Assembly (NCBI GenBank): GCA_021813365.1
Contig: JAKALB010000002.1
Span: 1 to 64,000 of the forward strand
Length of the DNA stretch: 64,000 bases
From: Pseudomonadota bacterium
GTDB taxonomy: Bacteria > Pseudomonadota > Alphaproteobacteria > Rhodobacterales > Rhodobacteraceae
Direction: 5' to 3'
Shown here: piece after piece, positions 18,087 to 27,375 of the stretch
How positions within the stretch are numbered: the first letter of the stretch is position 1
Layout: every line of letters begins with the position of its first letter
The notes under the pieces: model-generated
What the model saw: only the letters and a program-made list of their open reading frames with translations
Told to the model about the DNA's origin: nothing
Databases searched by the model: none
Program-made: the position numbers and the translations under genes

Positions 18087-18476
18087 TCAGTTGGCGACCT
18101 TGGGCGGGGTCGCCGGTGCATCCCCATTCGAGGGCACGGCGCCCAGATCCGGCGCGGCCGGGGCGGTCGGCGGGGTGGTTTCCGGGGTGGTTTCCGGGGT
18201 GGTTTGCACCGGTGCCACCGTGCCGCCGATCTGGTCGATCACCGACGAGGACGAGGAGGACGAGGCCGAAACCACGGTCAGCAGGATCGAGGTGGCGACG
18301 AAGGCCGCCGCCAGGGCCCAGGTCAGCTTGCCCAGCGCGGTGGCCGCCGCCCGGCCCGAGACAACGCCGCCGCCCGTGCCCATGCCCAGCCCGCCGCCCT
18401 CCGACCGTTGCAGCAGCACCACGCCCACAAGCAGCAGGGCAAGGATCAGGTGGATGGCAAGCAGGACGTTTTCCAT
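18087..18476 (-). CDS. secG: Preprotein translocase subunit SecG
   Basis: A 129-residue inner-membrane subunit of the SecYEG channel. Two hydrophobic helices (about 3-22 and 52-72) flank the conserved loop LLQRSEGGGLGMG and TGGGVVSGR. The C-terminal tail is long, Thr/Pro-rich and contains tandem TPET repeats encoded by an 11-12 bp DNA repeat around 18176-18206. Such variable tails are common in alphaproteobacterial SecG. It is upstream of pyrG, a common order in this family. Confidence 0.93.
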   Translation of the reverse strand: MENVLLAIHLILALLLVGVVLLQRSEGGGLGMGTGGGVVSGRAAATALGKLTWALAAAFVATSILLTVVSASSSSSSSVIDQIGGTVAPVQTTPETTPETTPPTAPAAPDLGAVPSNGDAPATPPKVAN

Positions 18477-18585
18477 GGGGTCGGGCCTTCAAAGGTGACG
18501 CGCCTATCTAGGGCCAAGTCGCGCAGGCCGCAAGGGCTTGGGCGGGTGTGACCGGAATGGCCGCTCATCCGGCGGGCGCATGGCC

Positions 18586-18640
18586 GGGCGCAGGGCTGGG
18601 CGCCGGGCTGGGCGCAGGGCTGGGCGCCGGGCTGGGCGCG
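18586..18640. repeat. 12-bp tandem repeat (two 24-bp units)
   Basis: GGGCGCAGGGCT and GGGCGCCGGGCT alternate twice at 18586-18633, followed by a partial unit. Because the A/C variant alternates, the duplicated unit is 24 bp. It lies between the ATPase stop and secG, about 110 bp upstream of the secG start. Confidence 0.9.
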
Positions 18641-18673
18641 CGGGGGCCGAAAATCCGGGCCGGGGCGGGAACC

Positions 18674-21184
18674 CTAGGCCGCCAGACGGCCGCGGAACGC
18701 TGCCTTGGCCAGTTCAAGCCCGGCGAACAGCGCCATGGCGGCGCCAAGCGCAGTGCCGAGATTGGCGCCGTGCAGCGGCCCGAAGCCGAACATCCCTGCG
18801 GCCTGGGGCAGCAGGACCACCAGGGCCAGCGCCGCGGCGACCAGGGTCGGCACCAGGACCATGGTGCGGTTGCCGCCGCGCAGCGCGGCCAGCGGCGCGG
18901 GCGAGAAGCTGCGATTGACGAAGATCAGCGCCAGGATCACCAGGACCAGGGTGAAGAACGACAGCACCCGCAATTCATTGACCGGCAGGCCCTGCGACAC
19001 GCCATAGGCATAGACGCCGGCCACGGCGGCCAGCGCGCCGGCGCCCTGGACCGCCGACCAGGCCAGCATGGCGCGCGAGAACAGGGCCGCTCTCGGGTTG
19101 CGGGGCGGGCGGCGCATGACATCGGCTTCCTCGGCCTCGGCCTCGAAGACCAGGGTGCAGACCGGGTCGACGATCATTTCCAGAAAGGCGATATGCACCG
19201 GCAGCAGCAGCATCGGCCGCCCCAGGACCAGCGGCAGCAGGGCCAGACCGGCGATGGGCACATGCAGCGCCAGGATGAAACTCATGGCCTTGCGCAGGTT
19301 GTCAAAGATGCGCCGGCCCAGGCGGATGGCGGCGACGATCGCGCCGAAGTCGTCGTCGAGAAGCACGATGGCGGCGGCCTCGCGCGCCACATCGGTGCCG
19401 CGCCCGCCCATGGCGATGCCGATATGGGCGGCCTTCAGCGAGGGCGCGTCATTCACGCCGTCGCCGGTCATCGCCACGATCTCGCCCCGGGCTTTCAGCG
19501 CCGTGACCAGCCGCAGCTTCTGGTCGGGCATGACGCGGGCGAAGATGTCGGTATCGGCCACGGCCCGGATCAGATCCTGGGGCGTGAGGGCTTGCAGGTC
19601 GCTGCCGGTCAGGACGCGATCCGGGGCGAGGCCGGCCTGAGCGGCGATCGACAGCGCGGTGGCGGGATAGTCGCCGGTGATCATCACCACCCGGATGCCG
19701 GCCGCGCGGCAGTCGGCCATCGCGGCCGGCACGCTGTCGCGCAGGGGATCGGCCAGTCCCGCCAGGCCCGCAAAGCGGAAGGCGATGTCCCGGGCCTGGG
19801 CAGGCGGGGCCGGAGACGCAAGATCGGCACGGGCCAGGCCCAGGACGCGCAGGCCGCGCGCCGCCATGGCGTTGACCTGGGCTTGCAGGGCCTGGGTTTC
19901 CTGCGCCGACATGCGACACAGGGTGGCGATGGCCTCGGGCGCACCCTTGGCGGCGGCGATCATCGGGCCATCGGGGCGCGACCAGACCTGCGTGACGGCC
20001 AGCAGATCGGGACGCAGGCCGAAGGCGGCCTGCAACCGGAGCCCGTCCAGGAGGGCCCGGGTATCGACGCCCAGCGAACCGGCAAGGTCATGGAAGGCAC
20101 GGTCCATCGGGTCAAAGGGCGTGGGGGCCGAGGCGAGCAGGCCGACCAGCGCGGCATCCAGAAAGGCTGGCGCCGCCGGGTCGAAGGGCGCGACATGGCC
20201 ATCCAGTTCGGCCACCGACATCTGGTTGCGCGTCAGCGTGCCGGTCTTGTCGGTGCACAGCACGGTGGCGGCACCCAGGCTTTCGATGGCGGCGGCACGG
20301 CGGGTCAGGACGCCGGCCTGCGCAATGCGCCAGGCGCCGACAGCCAGAAAGACGGTCAGCACGACGGGAAATTCCTCGGGCAGCAGCGCCATGCCGATGG
20401 CGATGCCGGACAGGGCACCCTCCAGCCAGTTGCCGCGGGCCAGGCCATAGAGGACGGCCACCAGAAGCGCCGCCGCGCCGCCCGCGATCCCGGCCAGCCG
20501 CACGACGCGCATGGTCTGGGCGCGCAGGCGGGGCGGTTCGGTCTCCAGCTGCGACAGGCTCTTGCCGATCTTGCCGATTTCGCTGTGGACGCCGGTGGCG
20601 GACACGACCATCCGGCCGGTGCCGCCCACCACGAGAGTGCCCGCGAACAGCATCGGGCTGCCGTCGCCGCCCGGAGGCGGAGCCGGAACCGGCGGCGCGG
20701 CGGTCGATGTCTTGCCCACCGGCACGGATTCGCCCGTCAGCATGCTTTCGTCCAGCCGCAGATCCTGCGCGCCGGCCAGCCAGCCATCGGCGGCCACGCG
20801 GTCGCCTTCCGCCACCAGAAGCACATCGCCGCGCACCACCTCGCGCCCCGGGATGCGCAGGGGGACGCCATCGCGCAGCACCAGAGCGCGGGGCGCGGTC
20901 AGGTCGCGCAGGCGCTCCAGGATGCGTTCGGTGCGCGATTCCTGCACCGTGGTGACCAGGATGGAAAAGCTGGCAAAGATGAGCAGGATGATCGCCTCGG
21001 CATGATCGCCGAAGATCAGGTAGATGGCGCCGCCGACCAGCAGCAGCAGCAGCATGGGTTCGCGCAGCACATCCAGCAGGATGGCCGGCAGGCCGCGGCG
21101 GCCGGCCCGCGGCAGCTCGTTCGGGCCTTCGGAGGCCAGGCGGCGGGCCGCCTCGGCGCTGGTCAGACCGGCGGGCCCGGTCAT
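18674..21184 (-). CDS. P2-type cation-transporting ATPase
   Basis: An 836-residue P-type ATPase of the inner membrane. It shows the phosphorylation motif DKTGTLT with Asp312, the actuator-domain TGES (LTGESVPVGK), the hinge MTGDGVNDAPSLKAAHIGIAMG, and helix M4 PEEFP, which points to a Ca2+- or other hard-cation-type pump rather than a heavy-metal CPx pump. No N-terminal metal-binding domains are present. About 10 membrane helices fit the hydrophobic pattern. Ion specificity cannot be fixed; M5 and M6 (HVPIAGLAL and EMIVDPVC) are unlike classical SERCA. It is divergent from purA. Confidence 0.9.
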   Translation of the reverse strand: MTGPAGLTSAEAARRLASEGPNELPRAGRRGLPAILLDVLREPMLLLLLVGGAIYLIFGDHAEAIILLIFASFSILVTTVQESRTERILERLRDLTAPRALVLRDGVPLRIPGREVVRGDVLLVAEGDRVAADGWLAGAQDLRLDESMLTGESVPVGKTSTAAPPVPAPPPGGDGSPMLFAGTLVVGGTGRMVVSATGVHSEIGKIGKSLSQLETEPPRLRAQTMRVVRLAGIAGGAAALLVAVLYGLARGNWLEGALSGIAIGMALLPEEFPVVLTVFLAVGAWRIAQAGVLTRRAAAIESLGAATVLCTDKTGTLTRNQMSVAELDGHVAPFDPAAPAFLDAALVGLLASAPTPFDPMDRAFHDLAGSLGVDTRALLDGLRLQAAFGLRPDLLAVTQVWSRPDGPMIAAAKGAPEAIATLCRMSAQETQALQAQVNAMAARGLRVLGLARADLASPAPPAQARDIAFRFAGLAGLADPLRDSVPAAMADCRAAGIRVVMITGDYPATALSIAAQAGLAPDRVLTGSDLQALTPQDLIRAVADTDIFARVMPDQKLRLVTALKARGEIVAMTGDGVNDAPSLKAAHIGIAMGGRGTDVAREAAAIVLLDDDFGAIVAAIRLGRRIFDNLRKAMSFILALHVPIAGLALLPLVLGRPMLLLPVHIAFLEMIVDPVCTLVFEAEAEEADVMRRPPRNPRAALFSRAMLAWSAVQGAGALAAVAGVYAYGVSQGLPVNELRVLSFFTLVLVILALIFVNRSFSPAPLAALRGGNRTMVLVPTLVAAALALVVLLPQAAGMFGFGPLHGANLGTALGAAMALFAGLELAKAAFRGRLAA

Positions 21185-21319
21185 CTGCGGGCGGGCCGCC
21201 TGCCGGCTGGATCGGGGATAATCATGGCCATGGGGCCCTTCCTGGCATTTTGCTGTTTCGCTGCGCCGCGCGCATCGCTATAGGACGCGCGGTTTCCCGA
21301 ACACGCAAGGATCGCAGGC

Positions 21320-22612
21320 ATGGCCAACGTGGTTGTCGTGGGCGCCCAATGGGGCGACGAAGGCAAGGGCAAGATCGTCGACTGGCTGAGCGAGCGCGCC
21401 GACGTGATCGCGCGATTCCAGGGCGGGCACAATGCCGGCCATACGCTGGTGATCGACGGCAAGGTATTCAAGCTGAGCCTGCTGCCGAGCGGCATCGTGC
21501 GTGCGGCCAAGATGAGCGTGATCGGCAACGGCGTGGTGCTGGACCCCTGGCATCTGGTGGCCGAGATCGCCAGTCTGCGCGAGCAGGGCGTCGACGTGGG
21601 GCCGCACAACCTGATGGTGGCCGAAAACGCCAGCCTGATCCTGCCGATTCACGGCGAGCTGGACCGGGCGCGGGAAAACCAGAACACGCTCGCCAGGATC
21701 GGCACCACGGGGCGCGGCATCGGCCCGGCCTATGAAGACAAGGTGGGCCGCCGGGCGATCCGCGTGGCGGACATCTTCGACGCGGCCACGCTGGAGACGC
21801 GAATCGGCCGGCTGCTGACGCATCACAACGCGCTGCGTGCCGGGCTGGGGCTGGCGCCGGTCGATGCCGCGGCGCTGATGGCGCAGATCCAGGCGATCGC
21901 GCCGCAGATCGCGCCCTATGCCGGGCCGGTGTGGAAGGTGATGACCGATGCCCGTCGGGCCGGCAAGCGCATCCTGTTCGAGGGGGCGCAGGGTTCGCTG
22001 CTGGATATCGATTTCGGCACCTACCCCTTTGTCACCTCGTCGAACACGATCGCGGGGCAGGCGGCGACGGGGACCGGCGTCGGCCCGACCGCCATCGACT
22101 TTGTGCTGGGTATCGTGAAGGCCTATACGACGCGCGTCGGCGAGGGCCCGTTCCCGGCGGAGCTGCATGACGACGATGGCGAGCGGCTGGGCGTGCGGGG
22201 CCATGAATTCGGCACGGTCACGGGCCGCAAGCGGCGCTGCGGCTGGTTCGATGCGGTGCTGGTGCGCCAGACCTGCGCCACCAGCGGCGTGTCGGGCATC
22301 GCCCTGACCAAGCTGGACGTGCTGGACGGGTTCAAGACCCTGAAGATCTGCGTGGGCTATGATCTGGATGGCAGGCGGATCGACCATCTGCCCATCGCCG
22401 CCGACAGCCAGGCACGCTGCAAGCCGATCTACGAAGAATTGGAAGGCTGGAGCGAAACCACTGCCGGCGCGCGATCCTGGGCCGAGTTGCCGGGGGCGGC
22501 GATCAAGTATGTGCGCCGGATCGAGGAGCTGATCCACTGTCCGGTGGCGCTGCTGTCCACCAGCCCGGAACGTGACGACACGATCCTTGTCACCGATCCC
22601 TTCGCGGATTGA
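21320..22612 (+). CDS. purA: Adenylosuccinate synthase
   Basis: A 430-residue enzyme making adenylosuccinate from IMP, aspartate and GTP in AMP synthesis. Hallmarks are the start [24 protein letters not shown], the GGHNAGHT loop, [14 protein letters not shown], and the GTP-binding TKLDVLDGF. Length is normal. DUF2842 follows after 4 bp. A weak -10-like TATAGG at 21279-21284, 17 bp behind TTTCGC, lies in the leader and could be its promoter. Confidence 0.98.
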   Translation: MANVVVVGAQWGDEGKGKIVDWLSERADVIARFQGGHNAGHTLVIDGKVFKLSLLPSGIVRAAKMSVIGNGVVLDPWHLVAEIASLREQGVDVGPHNLMVAENASLILPIHGELDRARENQNTLARIGTTGRGIGPAYEDKVGRRAIRVADIFDAATLETRIGRLLTHHNALRAGLGLAPVDAAALMAQIQAIAPQIAPYAGPVWKVMTDARRAGKRILFEGAQGSLLDIDFGTYPFVTSSNTIAGQAATGTGVGPTAIDFVLGIVKAYTTRVGEGPFPAELHDDDGERLGVRGHEFGTVTGRKRRCGWFDAVLVRQTCATSGVSGIALTKLDVLDGFKTLKICVGYDLDGRRIDHLPIAADSQARCKPIYEELEGWSETTAGARSWAELPGAAIKYVRRIEELIHCPVALLSTSPERDDTILVTDPFAD

Positions 22613-22616
22613 GGCC

Positions 22617-22841
22617 ATGGCGTTGAGCTACAAGGCCCGCCGAAGGCTGTCGCTGCTGCTGCTGGTGGTGGGGCTGCCGGTCTATGTGGTGGTGTCGATC
22701 ACGGTCGTGGGCCTGTTCGACCGCCCGCCGTTCTGGCTGGAACTGGCGATCTATGTGGCCCTGGGCATCCTGTGGGCGATGCCGTTCAAGGCGGTCTTTG
22801 CCGGGATCGGCCAGGCCGACCCCGACCGCGACGCAGAATGA
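22617..22841 (+). CDS. DUF2842 small membrane protein
   Basis: A 74-residue protein with two hydrophobic helices (about 11-31 and 38-60) and the ending AMPFKAVFAGIGQADPD, typical of the alphaproteobacterial DUF2842 family of unknown function. It follows purA by 4 bp and is probably cotranscribed. The ATG at 22617 is chosen because the preceding in-frame codons overlap the purA end and are not family-like. Confidence 0.85.
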   Translation: MALSYKARRRLSLLLLVVGLPVYVVVSITVVGLFDRPPFWLELAIYVALGILWAMPFKAVFAGIGQADPDRDAE

Positions 22842-22867
22842 CACGGCGGGGCAGGGCCCCGCCGTGT
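22841..22867. terminator. Bidirectional GC hairpin between DUF2842 gene and the 884-residue gene
   Basis: A perfect 12-bp stem, ACACGGCGGGGC (22841-22852) with GCCCCGCCGTGT (22856-22867), has a 3-nt loop. It begins at the last base of the DUF2842 stop codon and lies 20 bp from the stop of the convergent gene. No T tract is present on either side, so termination is inferred from position and stability. Confidence 0.65.
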
Positions 22868-22887
22868 CAGGATATCGGCAATCCGGA

Positions 22888-25542
22888 TCAGCCGATCAGG
22901 CGCTTGGCCTCGGTCAGGGCGGTGCTGGCTTCGGGCAGGCCGAACTGGCCGCGCCGGGTTTTCACGATCCGACCCTCGCGCAGCAGTTTGCCAAAGCTGC
23001 GCAGCCCATCCTCGCGGCTGGGGGCGACCACGCTGGGCAGGGTTTCCAGCTGACGGAACAGGGTCTGGCGCGGGAACTGCGGGCGATCCAGGACCACGGC
23101 GTTGTAGGCGGCGGCGGCCTCGAGCAGCTCGGCCAGGCCCGTCGCGCCGAACTGTTCGACGAAGGCCGCGAAGGGCAGTTTCGCGGCGTCGCCGAACAGG
23201 TTTTCTCCGGCGCCGTCCTCGTCGGCATCTGCGTCGTCGAGGTCGGCCGCCATCGTGCCGACCGCCAGCCCGCCGGCCCGGAAGCGGCGCGGGCTGACCG
23301 GGACCAGCCTGGTCGGCTGGGCCGGCGCCGGGGCGTTCGGGACGTTCGGGGCCTCGGCCGGCTGGAGCGCGGGTTCGGGCGCGGGCATGGTCGGATGATT
23401 CGTCACGGGGGTCAGGATGGGCGCTGGCGCGTCGCCGCGCCGATTGCTGCGCCGGTCGCCGGTCCGGTCGCCGGGCCGATCGCCGGGCCGGTCGATACGC
23501 TGAGCCGAGACCAGGACCAGGGGCGGCGGACGGTCGCCCTGGCGGGCTGCGGCCGCGGCTTCGACCTGGGCGGCAGAGGGGCGCACGACGCTGCTGAGGT
23601 CGCTGCGATAGGGATGGGCGCGGGCCTCGTCCTGCGCTTCCTGCCCCTGGGGATTGACCTTGCGTTCGGCGATCGTGGCGCGGACGGCGGCCTTGAGATG
23701 GGCGATGGCCGAACGGCGGCGCTTGGATTCCGGGACTTCCAGCGCGTTGTTGGTCTGTTCCAGCAGCCGGGCCACGGCAAGGTCGTTGACCGGGGGCTGA
23801 AGGACGGGCCCGGTCGCCTCGACGGTCGCCTCGGCGGTCGCTTGGGCAGGCGCGTCGGCGCTCGCCTCGGCCAGTGTTTCCAGAGGTGCCTCCAGAGCCT
23901 CGGCCAGGCCTTCGGGCATGGCTTCGGCGGCCGGGGGCATGGCCGGGGAAAGGGCCGGGGAAAGGGCCGGCGTCGTGGCGGGTGACATGGTGGGTTCGTC
24001 GACCAGCACGGCGTCTTCGATGCCCGCCCGTTCGTCATCCGCCCGTTCGTCATCCGCCCGTTCGTCATCCGCCAGTTCGGCGGTCTGCGGCGCAGCCTCC
24101 ATTTCCAGCGCGGCCAGTTCGGCGGCCAGTTGGGCCTCGGCTTCGGCCGAGAGCGGCCGGGTTTCGGCCGCGGCATCCTGTGGCCGGGGCGCGGCCGGGA
24201 TTGCGTCATCGCGGGTCTCGGTCGTGGCGGCCGGCTGGGCCAGGAATTCCGGGGTGAGGCCGGTGTCCTCTCCCGCCGGCTGGTCGCGCCCGGCTCGGCC
24301 GGGTTCGATGCGGCGGACGCGGATGACCCGGGCCTGGGCCCGCCGGGCCCGATCCGGGGTGTCGTCGGCCGAACCGTTTGCGGCAAGCGACGTGAGCGCG
24401 GGCTCTGGTTCTGCCGCGACCTCGGGGGGTTCCTCCGGGGCGGCCTCTTCGGGGGCGGCTCCGGCCTCGGGTTCGAATGTCTGGGCCAGATGAAGCGCAT
24501 GCAGGGTGGCGGCCGGTTCCTCGGCCGGGGCGGCATCCGGCGGCGACATCAGGCCCGACAGGGTTTCCATCAGGGACGACTCGTCGTCGGCGCGTTCGGC
24601 GGCGGCGACTGCGGCGCTGCCTTCGGTCATCGGGGGCGTGATCAGCGGTTCGGCCGCCGCGGACAGGCTGTCCTCGGGCGAGAGAAGTCCGCTCAGGGTT
24701 TCGATCAGCAGGTCGTCGTCCGCCGCGATCGGGGCCGCGATCGGGGCCGCAACCTCGGCGGCCGGGCCGGCCGGTTCTGCGGTCAGGTCCGTGGCCAGTT
24801 CGCCGGTCAGTTCTGCGGCCAGTTCTGCGGCCACCTCACGCGGGGCGGGCGGAGCCTCGGCGGCGAGGAAGGCGGCCCCTTGATCGCCATCGTCGATCAG
24901 GAAGGGCGCAGTGGCTTCGTCTTCCAGGTCGTCGTAAGGCAGAATGCCCGGCGCGGCGCCCGATGTCGCAGAGAGAGGAGCGGGTGCTGCTGCCGGCTCG
25001 GTGGCCGGTGCTGCGGCGGCGGCAGCGGTTGTGGCGGTTGCGGCCCTGAGCGCGGCCGCTTCGGCCCGCAGTCGGGACAGGCGCGCGGCAGCCGATTCCA
25101 GGGCGGCGGGCGCCGGTTCGGGCATCAGGGCCGGCTGCGGCGCCGGGGGCGAGGCGACCGCCGGGGCCGGTGCCGCGGCGCCGGCGGCGACATCGGCTGT
25201 GGCCGTCGGAGACTCTGCCCAGGTTTCGGGTCGGGTCTCGGGTCGGGTCTGCGGGATCGCCGCTGCGGCGTCGGGCGGCGATCCGGCGGCGCGCAGGATC
25301 ACGCCATGGCCGTTTTCCTGGATCTTGGCCTCGACCCGGCGCTGGATCTCGCGCTCGGCGATCCGGTGCAGCATGGCCGCATCCGGCACCGGCGGTTCGG
25401 CCCCGAAGTAGCGGTCGTCGGCGGCCAGGTCGCGGAAATACTCCGCGATGGCCTTCATCGTGTTGAACGGATCGTCAAACCCCTCCAGCGTGCAGGAGAA
25501 GGTTCCGTAGGATACCGTCAGAATTCTACTGGCACCGGTCAT
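22888..25542 (-). CDS. Large low-complexity protein of unknown function
   Basis: An 884-residue acidic protein in three parts. Residues 1-95 look like a folded domain, beginning [20 protein letters not shown] and containing [19 protein letters not shown] and [12 protein letters not shown]. Residues about 100-770 are disordered, rich in Ala, Pro, Glu, with short repeats (ADDER three times, [19 protein letters not shown]). The last 110 residues form a second folded-looking domain with [23 protein letters not shown], which resembles a winged helix. No signal peptide or membrane helix is visible. I recall similar N termini in Rhodobacteraceae genomes without known function. It converges on the purA operon. 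Confidence 0.8.
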   Translation of the reverse strand: MTGASRILTVSYGTFSCTLEGFDDPFNTMKAIAEYFRDLAADDRYFGAEPPVPDAAMLHRIAEREIQRRVEAKIQENGHGVILRAAGSPPDAAAAIPQTRPETRPETWAESPTATADVAAGAAAPAPAVASPPAPQPALMPEPAPAALESAAARLSRLRAEAAALRAATATTAAAAAAPATEPAAAPAPLSATSGAAPGILPYDDLEDEATAPFLIDDGDQGAAFLAAEAPPAPREVAAELAAELTGELATDLTAEPAGPAAEVAAPIAAPIAADDDLLIETLSGLLSPEDSLSAAAEPLITPPMTEGSAAVAAAERADDESSLMETLSGLMSPPDAAPAEEPAATLHALHLAQTFEPEAGAAPEEAAPEEPPEVAAEPEPALTSLAANGSADDTPDRARRAQARVIRVRRIEPGRAGRDQPAGEDTGLTPEFLAQPAATTETRDDAIPAAPRPQDAAAETRPLSAEAEAQLAAELAALEMEAAPQTAELADDERADDERADDERAGIEDAVLVDEPTMSPATTPALSPALSPAMPPAAEAMPEGLAEALEAPLETLAEASADAPAQATAEATVEATGPVLQPPVNDLAVARLLEQTNNALEVPESKRRRSAIAHLKAAVRATIAERKVNPQGQEAQDEARAHPYRSDLSSVVRPSAAQVEAAAAARQGDRPPPLVLVSAQRIDRPGDRPGDRTGDRRSNRRGDAPAPILTPVTNHPTMPAPEPALQPAEAPNVPNAPAPAQPTRLVPVSPRRFRAGGLAVGTMAADLDDADADEDGAGENLFGDAAKLPFAAFVEQFGATGLAELLEAAAAYNAVVLDRPQFPRQTLFRQLETLPSVVAPSREDGLRSFGKLLREGRIVKTRRGQFGLPEASTALTEAKRLIG
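24020..24070. repeat. 15-bp in-frame tandem repeat inside the low-complexity gene
   Basis: The unit CGCCCGTTCGTCATC occurs three times in tandem and encodes the repeated peptide ADDER. Nearby in the same gene are 12-bp in-frame duplications around 23454-23489 (GDRPGDR), 23943 and 24721 (PIAAPIAA). All unit lengths are multiples of three. Confidence 0.8.
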
Positions 25543-25680
25543 TGCTCAAGCCTCATGCCCCCAATTGTGCACAAGTTGCCGTATCCGCTGTTCGAATCCG
25601 TGGACAAACCGGGGTGATTTGAAGGATTGATTGTGACCCCGCATCCCCGGCATTGCCGCAATTGAGAGAACAGTATCGCG

Positions 25681-26358
25681 ATGGAATCCGTCATTGTCCA
25701 ATCAGAAGCGGGGGTGACGCTGGCCGGCGGCGGGCGGTTCGGTGCCGGGCTGCTGGCACGGGCGCGGGCGCTGGCGCCCAGGCTGGTGGCGGCGGATGGC
25801 GGAGCGGACCGGCTGCTGGCGCTGGGGGCCGAACCCGAGGCGGTGATCGGCGATTTCGATTCGGTCAGCGCGGCCGCGCGGGCGCGGCTGGCCGGGCGGC
25901 TGCATGTGATCGGCGAGCAGGTGACGACCGATTTCGACAAGGCGCTGCGGTCGATCGCGGCGCCCTTCGTGCTGGGCCTGGGCTTTGCCGGGCAGCGGCT
26001 GGATCATGGCCTGGCGGTGCTGAATGCGCTGGCGGCGCATCCCGATCGGCGTTGCCTGCTGCTGTCGGGCAGTGACGTGACCTTTCTGGCCCCCGAGATT
26101 CTGGCGCTGGATCTGGCCGTGGGCAGCCGGTTGAGCCTGTTTCCGATGGCGGCGGTCGAGGGTGAAAGTCAGGGGCTGCGCTGGCCGTTGCAGGGGCTGC
26201 GCTTTGCGCCCGACGGGATGATCGGCACATCGAACGAGGTCAGCGGGCCGGTGCGGTTGCGGTTCTCGGCCCGCAAGATGCTGGTCATATTGCCTCTGGC
26301 GGCACTTCCGGCGGCACTGGCCGGCCTTGGCGTGCCGCCAGATGTTCGCGGTGGATGA
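25681..26358 (+). CDS. thiN: Thiamine diphosphokinase
   Basis: A 225-residue enzyme that transfers pyrophosphate from ATP to thiamine. The catalytic acidic motifs are AADGGADRLL and VIGDFDSVS near residues 39-62, then TTDFDKAL (about 84); the C-terminal thiamine-binding part has GTSNEVSGPVRLRF. Length is normal for alphaproteobacterial members. It is divergent from the low-complexity gene (138-bp gap). Its 3' end overlaps the convergent EamA transporter gene by 74 bp. Confidence 0.92.
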   Translation: MESVIVQSEAGVTLAGGGRFGAGLLARARALAPRLVAADGGADRLLALGAEPEAVIGDFDSVSAAARARLAGRLHVIGEQVTTDFDKALRSIAAPFVLGLGFAGQRLDHGLAVLNALAAHPDRRCLLLSGSDVTFLAPEILALDLAVGSRLSLFPMAAVEGESQGLRWPLQGLRFAPDGMIGTSNEVSGPVRLRFSARKMLVILPLAALPAALAGLGVPPDVRGG

Positions 26359-27217
26359 TGTAAAGCCCCGCCCCCACGATCACCGCGATGCCGGCCAGCG
26401 TCAGGGCATTGGGGAAGGTGCCCCAGACGACATAGCCGATGACCACGGCCGTCACGATCTCGAAGTAGTGCAGCGGCGCCAGGGTGGACACCGGGGCGAA
26501 TTTCAGCGCGAAGGTCATGGCCAGGTGGCTGACCGCCGCCCAGAAGCCGACACCGGCCAGCCAGAGCCAGGTCAGGCCCTGCGGCATCACCGGGTCGAAG
26601 TCGGTCCAGCCGGTGCCATCGGCCCACCAGATCAGCGGCACGGTGATGGCGCTGCCCCAGATCGAGGTGTGCAACTGCATCGCCACCGGCTGCATGCGGG
26701 GGCCGAGCGCCTGGGTGATCAGCTCGTAGAACGAGAACAGCAGCGCCGTGCCCAGCGGAAACAGCGCGACCAGGCCCCAGTGGGCCAGGCTGGGCTGGAT
26801 GACCAGAAGCGCGCCGCCAAAGCCCACGATCGAGGCGATGATGCGCCGCGGGCCGACCGGGTTGCCGAAGATCGCCCAGCCCAGGAACATCAGCATGAAG
26901 GGCATGACGAAGACGATGGCCAGCGCATCGGCGATGGGCATGACCGCCACGCCGGCGATGAAGCAGAAGGTCGAGCCGATCAGGAAGGCAGCGCGCCAGA
27001 AGGCCAGCCAGTGATCGCGCCAGCTGGCCCGCCAGGAGGTCTTCATCGCCAGGGCCACCGGGATCATGCAGGCCAGCTGGCCGACAAAGCGGGCCATGGT
27101 GATTTCGCCCACCGGCGTGGTTTCGGTCGCCAGCTTGGAGCTCATGTCGAGGAGCGGCGCCAGGATGCAGAAGGCAACCATCAGTCCGACGCCGAGCGGG
27201 GTGCGGGTTTGCGTCAT
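26285..27217 (-). CDS. EamA/DMT-family transporter
   Basis: A 310-residue inner-membrane protein with about ten helices in two EamA repeats (residues about 8-140 and 155-290). The first repeat has LDMSSKLATETTPVGEITMARF, the second FYELITQALGPRMQPVAMQL. The drug/metabolite transporter superfamily covers many substrates, including S-adenosylmethionine carriers to which this N terminus is similar; the cargo here is not known. It converges on thiN with overlapping ends. Confidence 0.85.
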   Translation of the reverse strand: MTQTRTPLGVGLMVAFCILAPLLDMSSKLATETTPVGEITMARFVGQLACMIPVALAMKTSWRASWRDHWLAFWRAAFLIGSTFCFIAGVAVMPIADALAIVFVMPFMLMFLGWAIFGNPVGPRRIIASIVGFGGALLVIQPSLAHWGLVALFPLGTALLFSFYELITQALGPRMQPVAMQLHTSIWGSAITVPLIWWADGTGWTDFDPVMPQGLTWLWLAGVGFWAAVSHLAMTFALKFAPVSTLAPLHYFEIVTAVVIGYVVWGTFPNALTLAGIAVIVGAGLYIIHREHLAARQGRPVPPEVPPEAI

Positions 27218-27315
27218 GCGGGCCTTCGTTCCTGGGGTTTGCCTGGGGGTAGAGGGGGAGGGGTTGCGGGGGAGGGGGGAGGGTTGAGGGGGAAGGGTTG
27301 CGGGGGAGGAAAGTG

Positions 27316-27370
27316 CCGGGGGGTTTCACACCCCCCGGACCCCCCGTGGGATATTTGTGAACAGATGAAG
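27316..27370 (-). repeat. Dispersed hairpin-plus-tail element, copy C
   Basis: The hairpin CCGGGGGGT / ACCCCCCGG is followed by ACCCCCCGTGGGATATTTGT and ACAGATGAAGG. Read on the minus strand it starts 5 bp after the sdaA stop codon. A G-rich low-complexity run (27245-27310) lies beyond it. Confidence 0.82.
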
Positions 27371-27375
27371 GGGCT

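Noticed and set aside
18548-21283. Plus-strand open frame of more than 900 codons antisense to the P-type ATPase
   Set aside because: Composition is Gly/Arg/Gln/His-rich as expected from reading a high-GC gene backwards, and the minus strand encodes an intact ATPase with all motifs.
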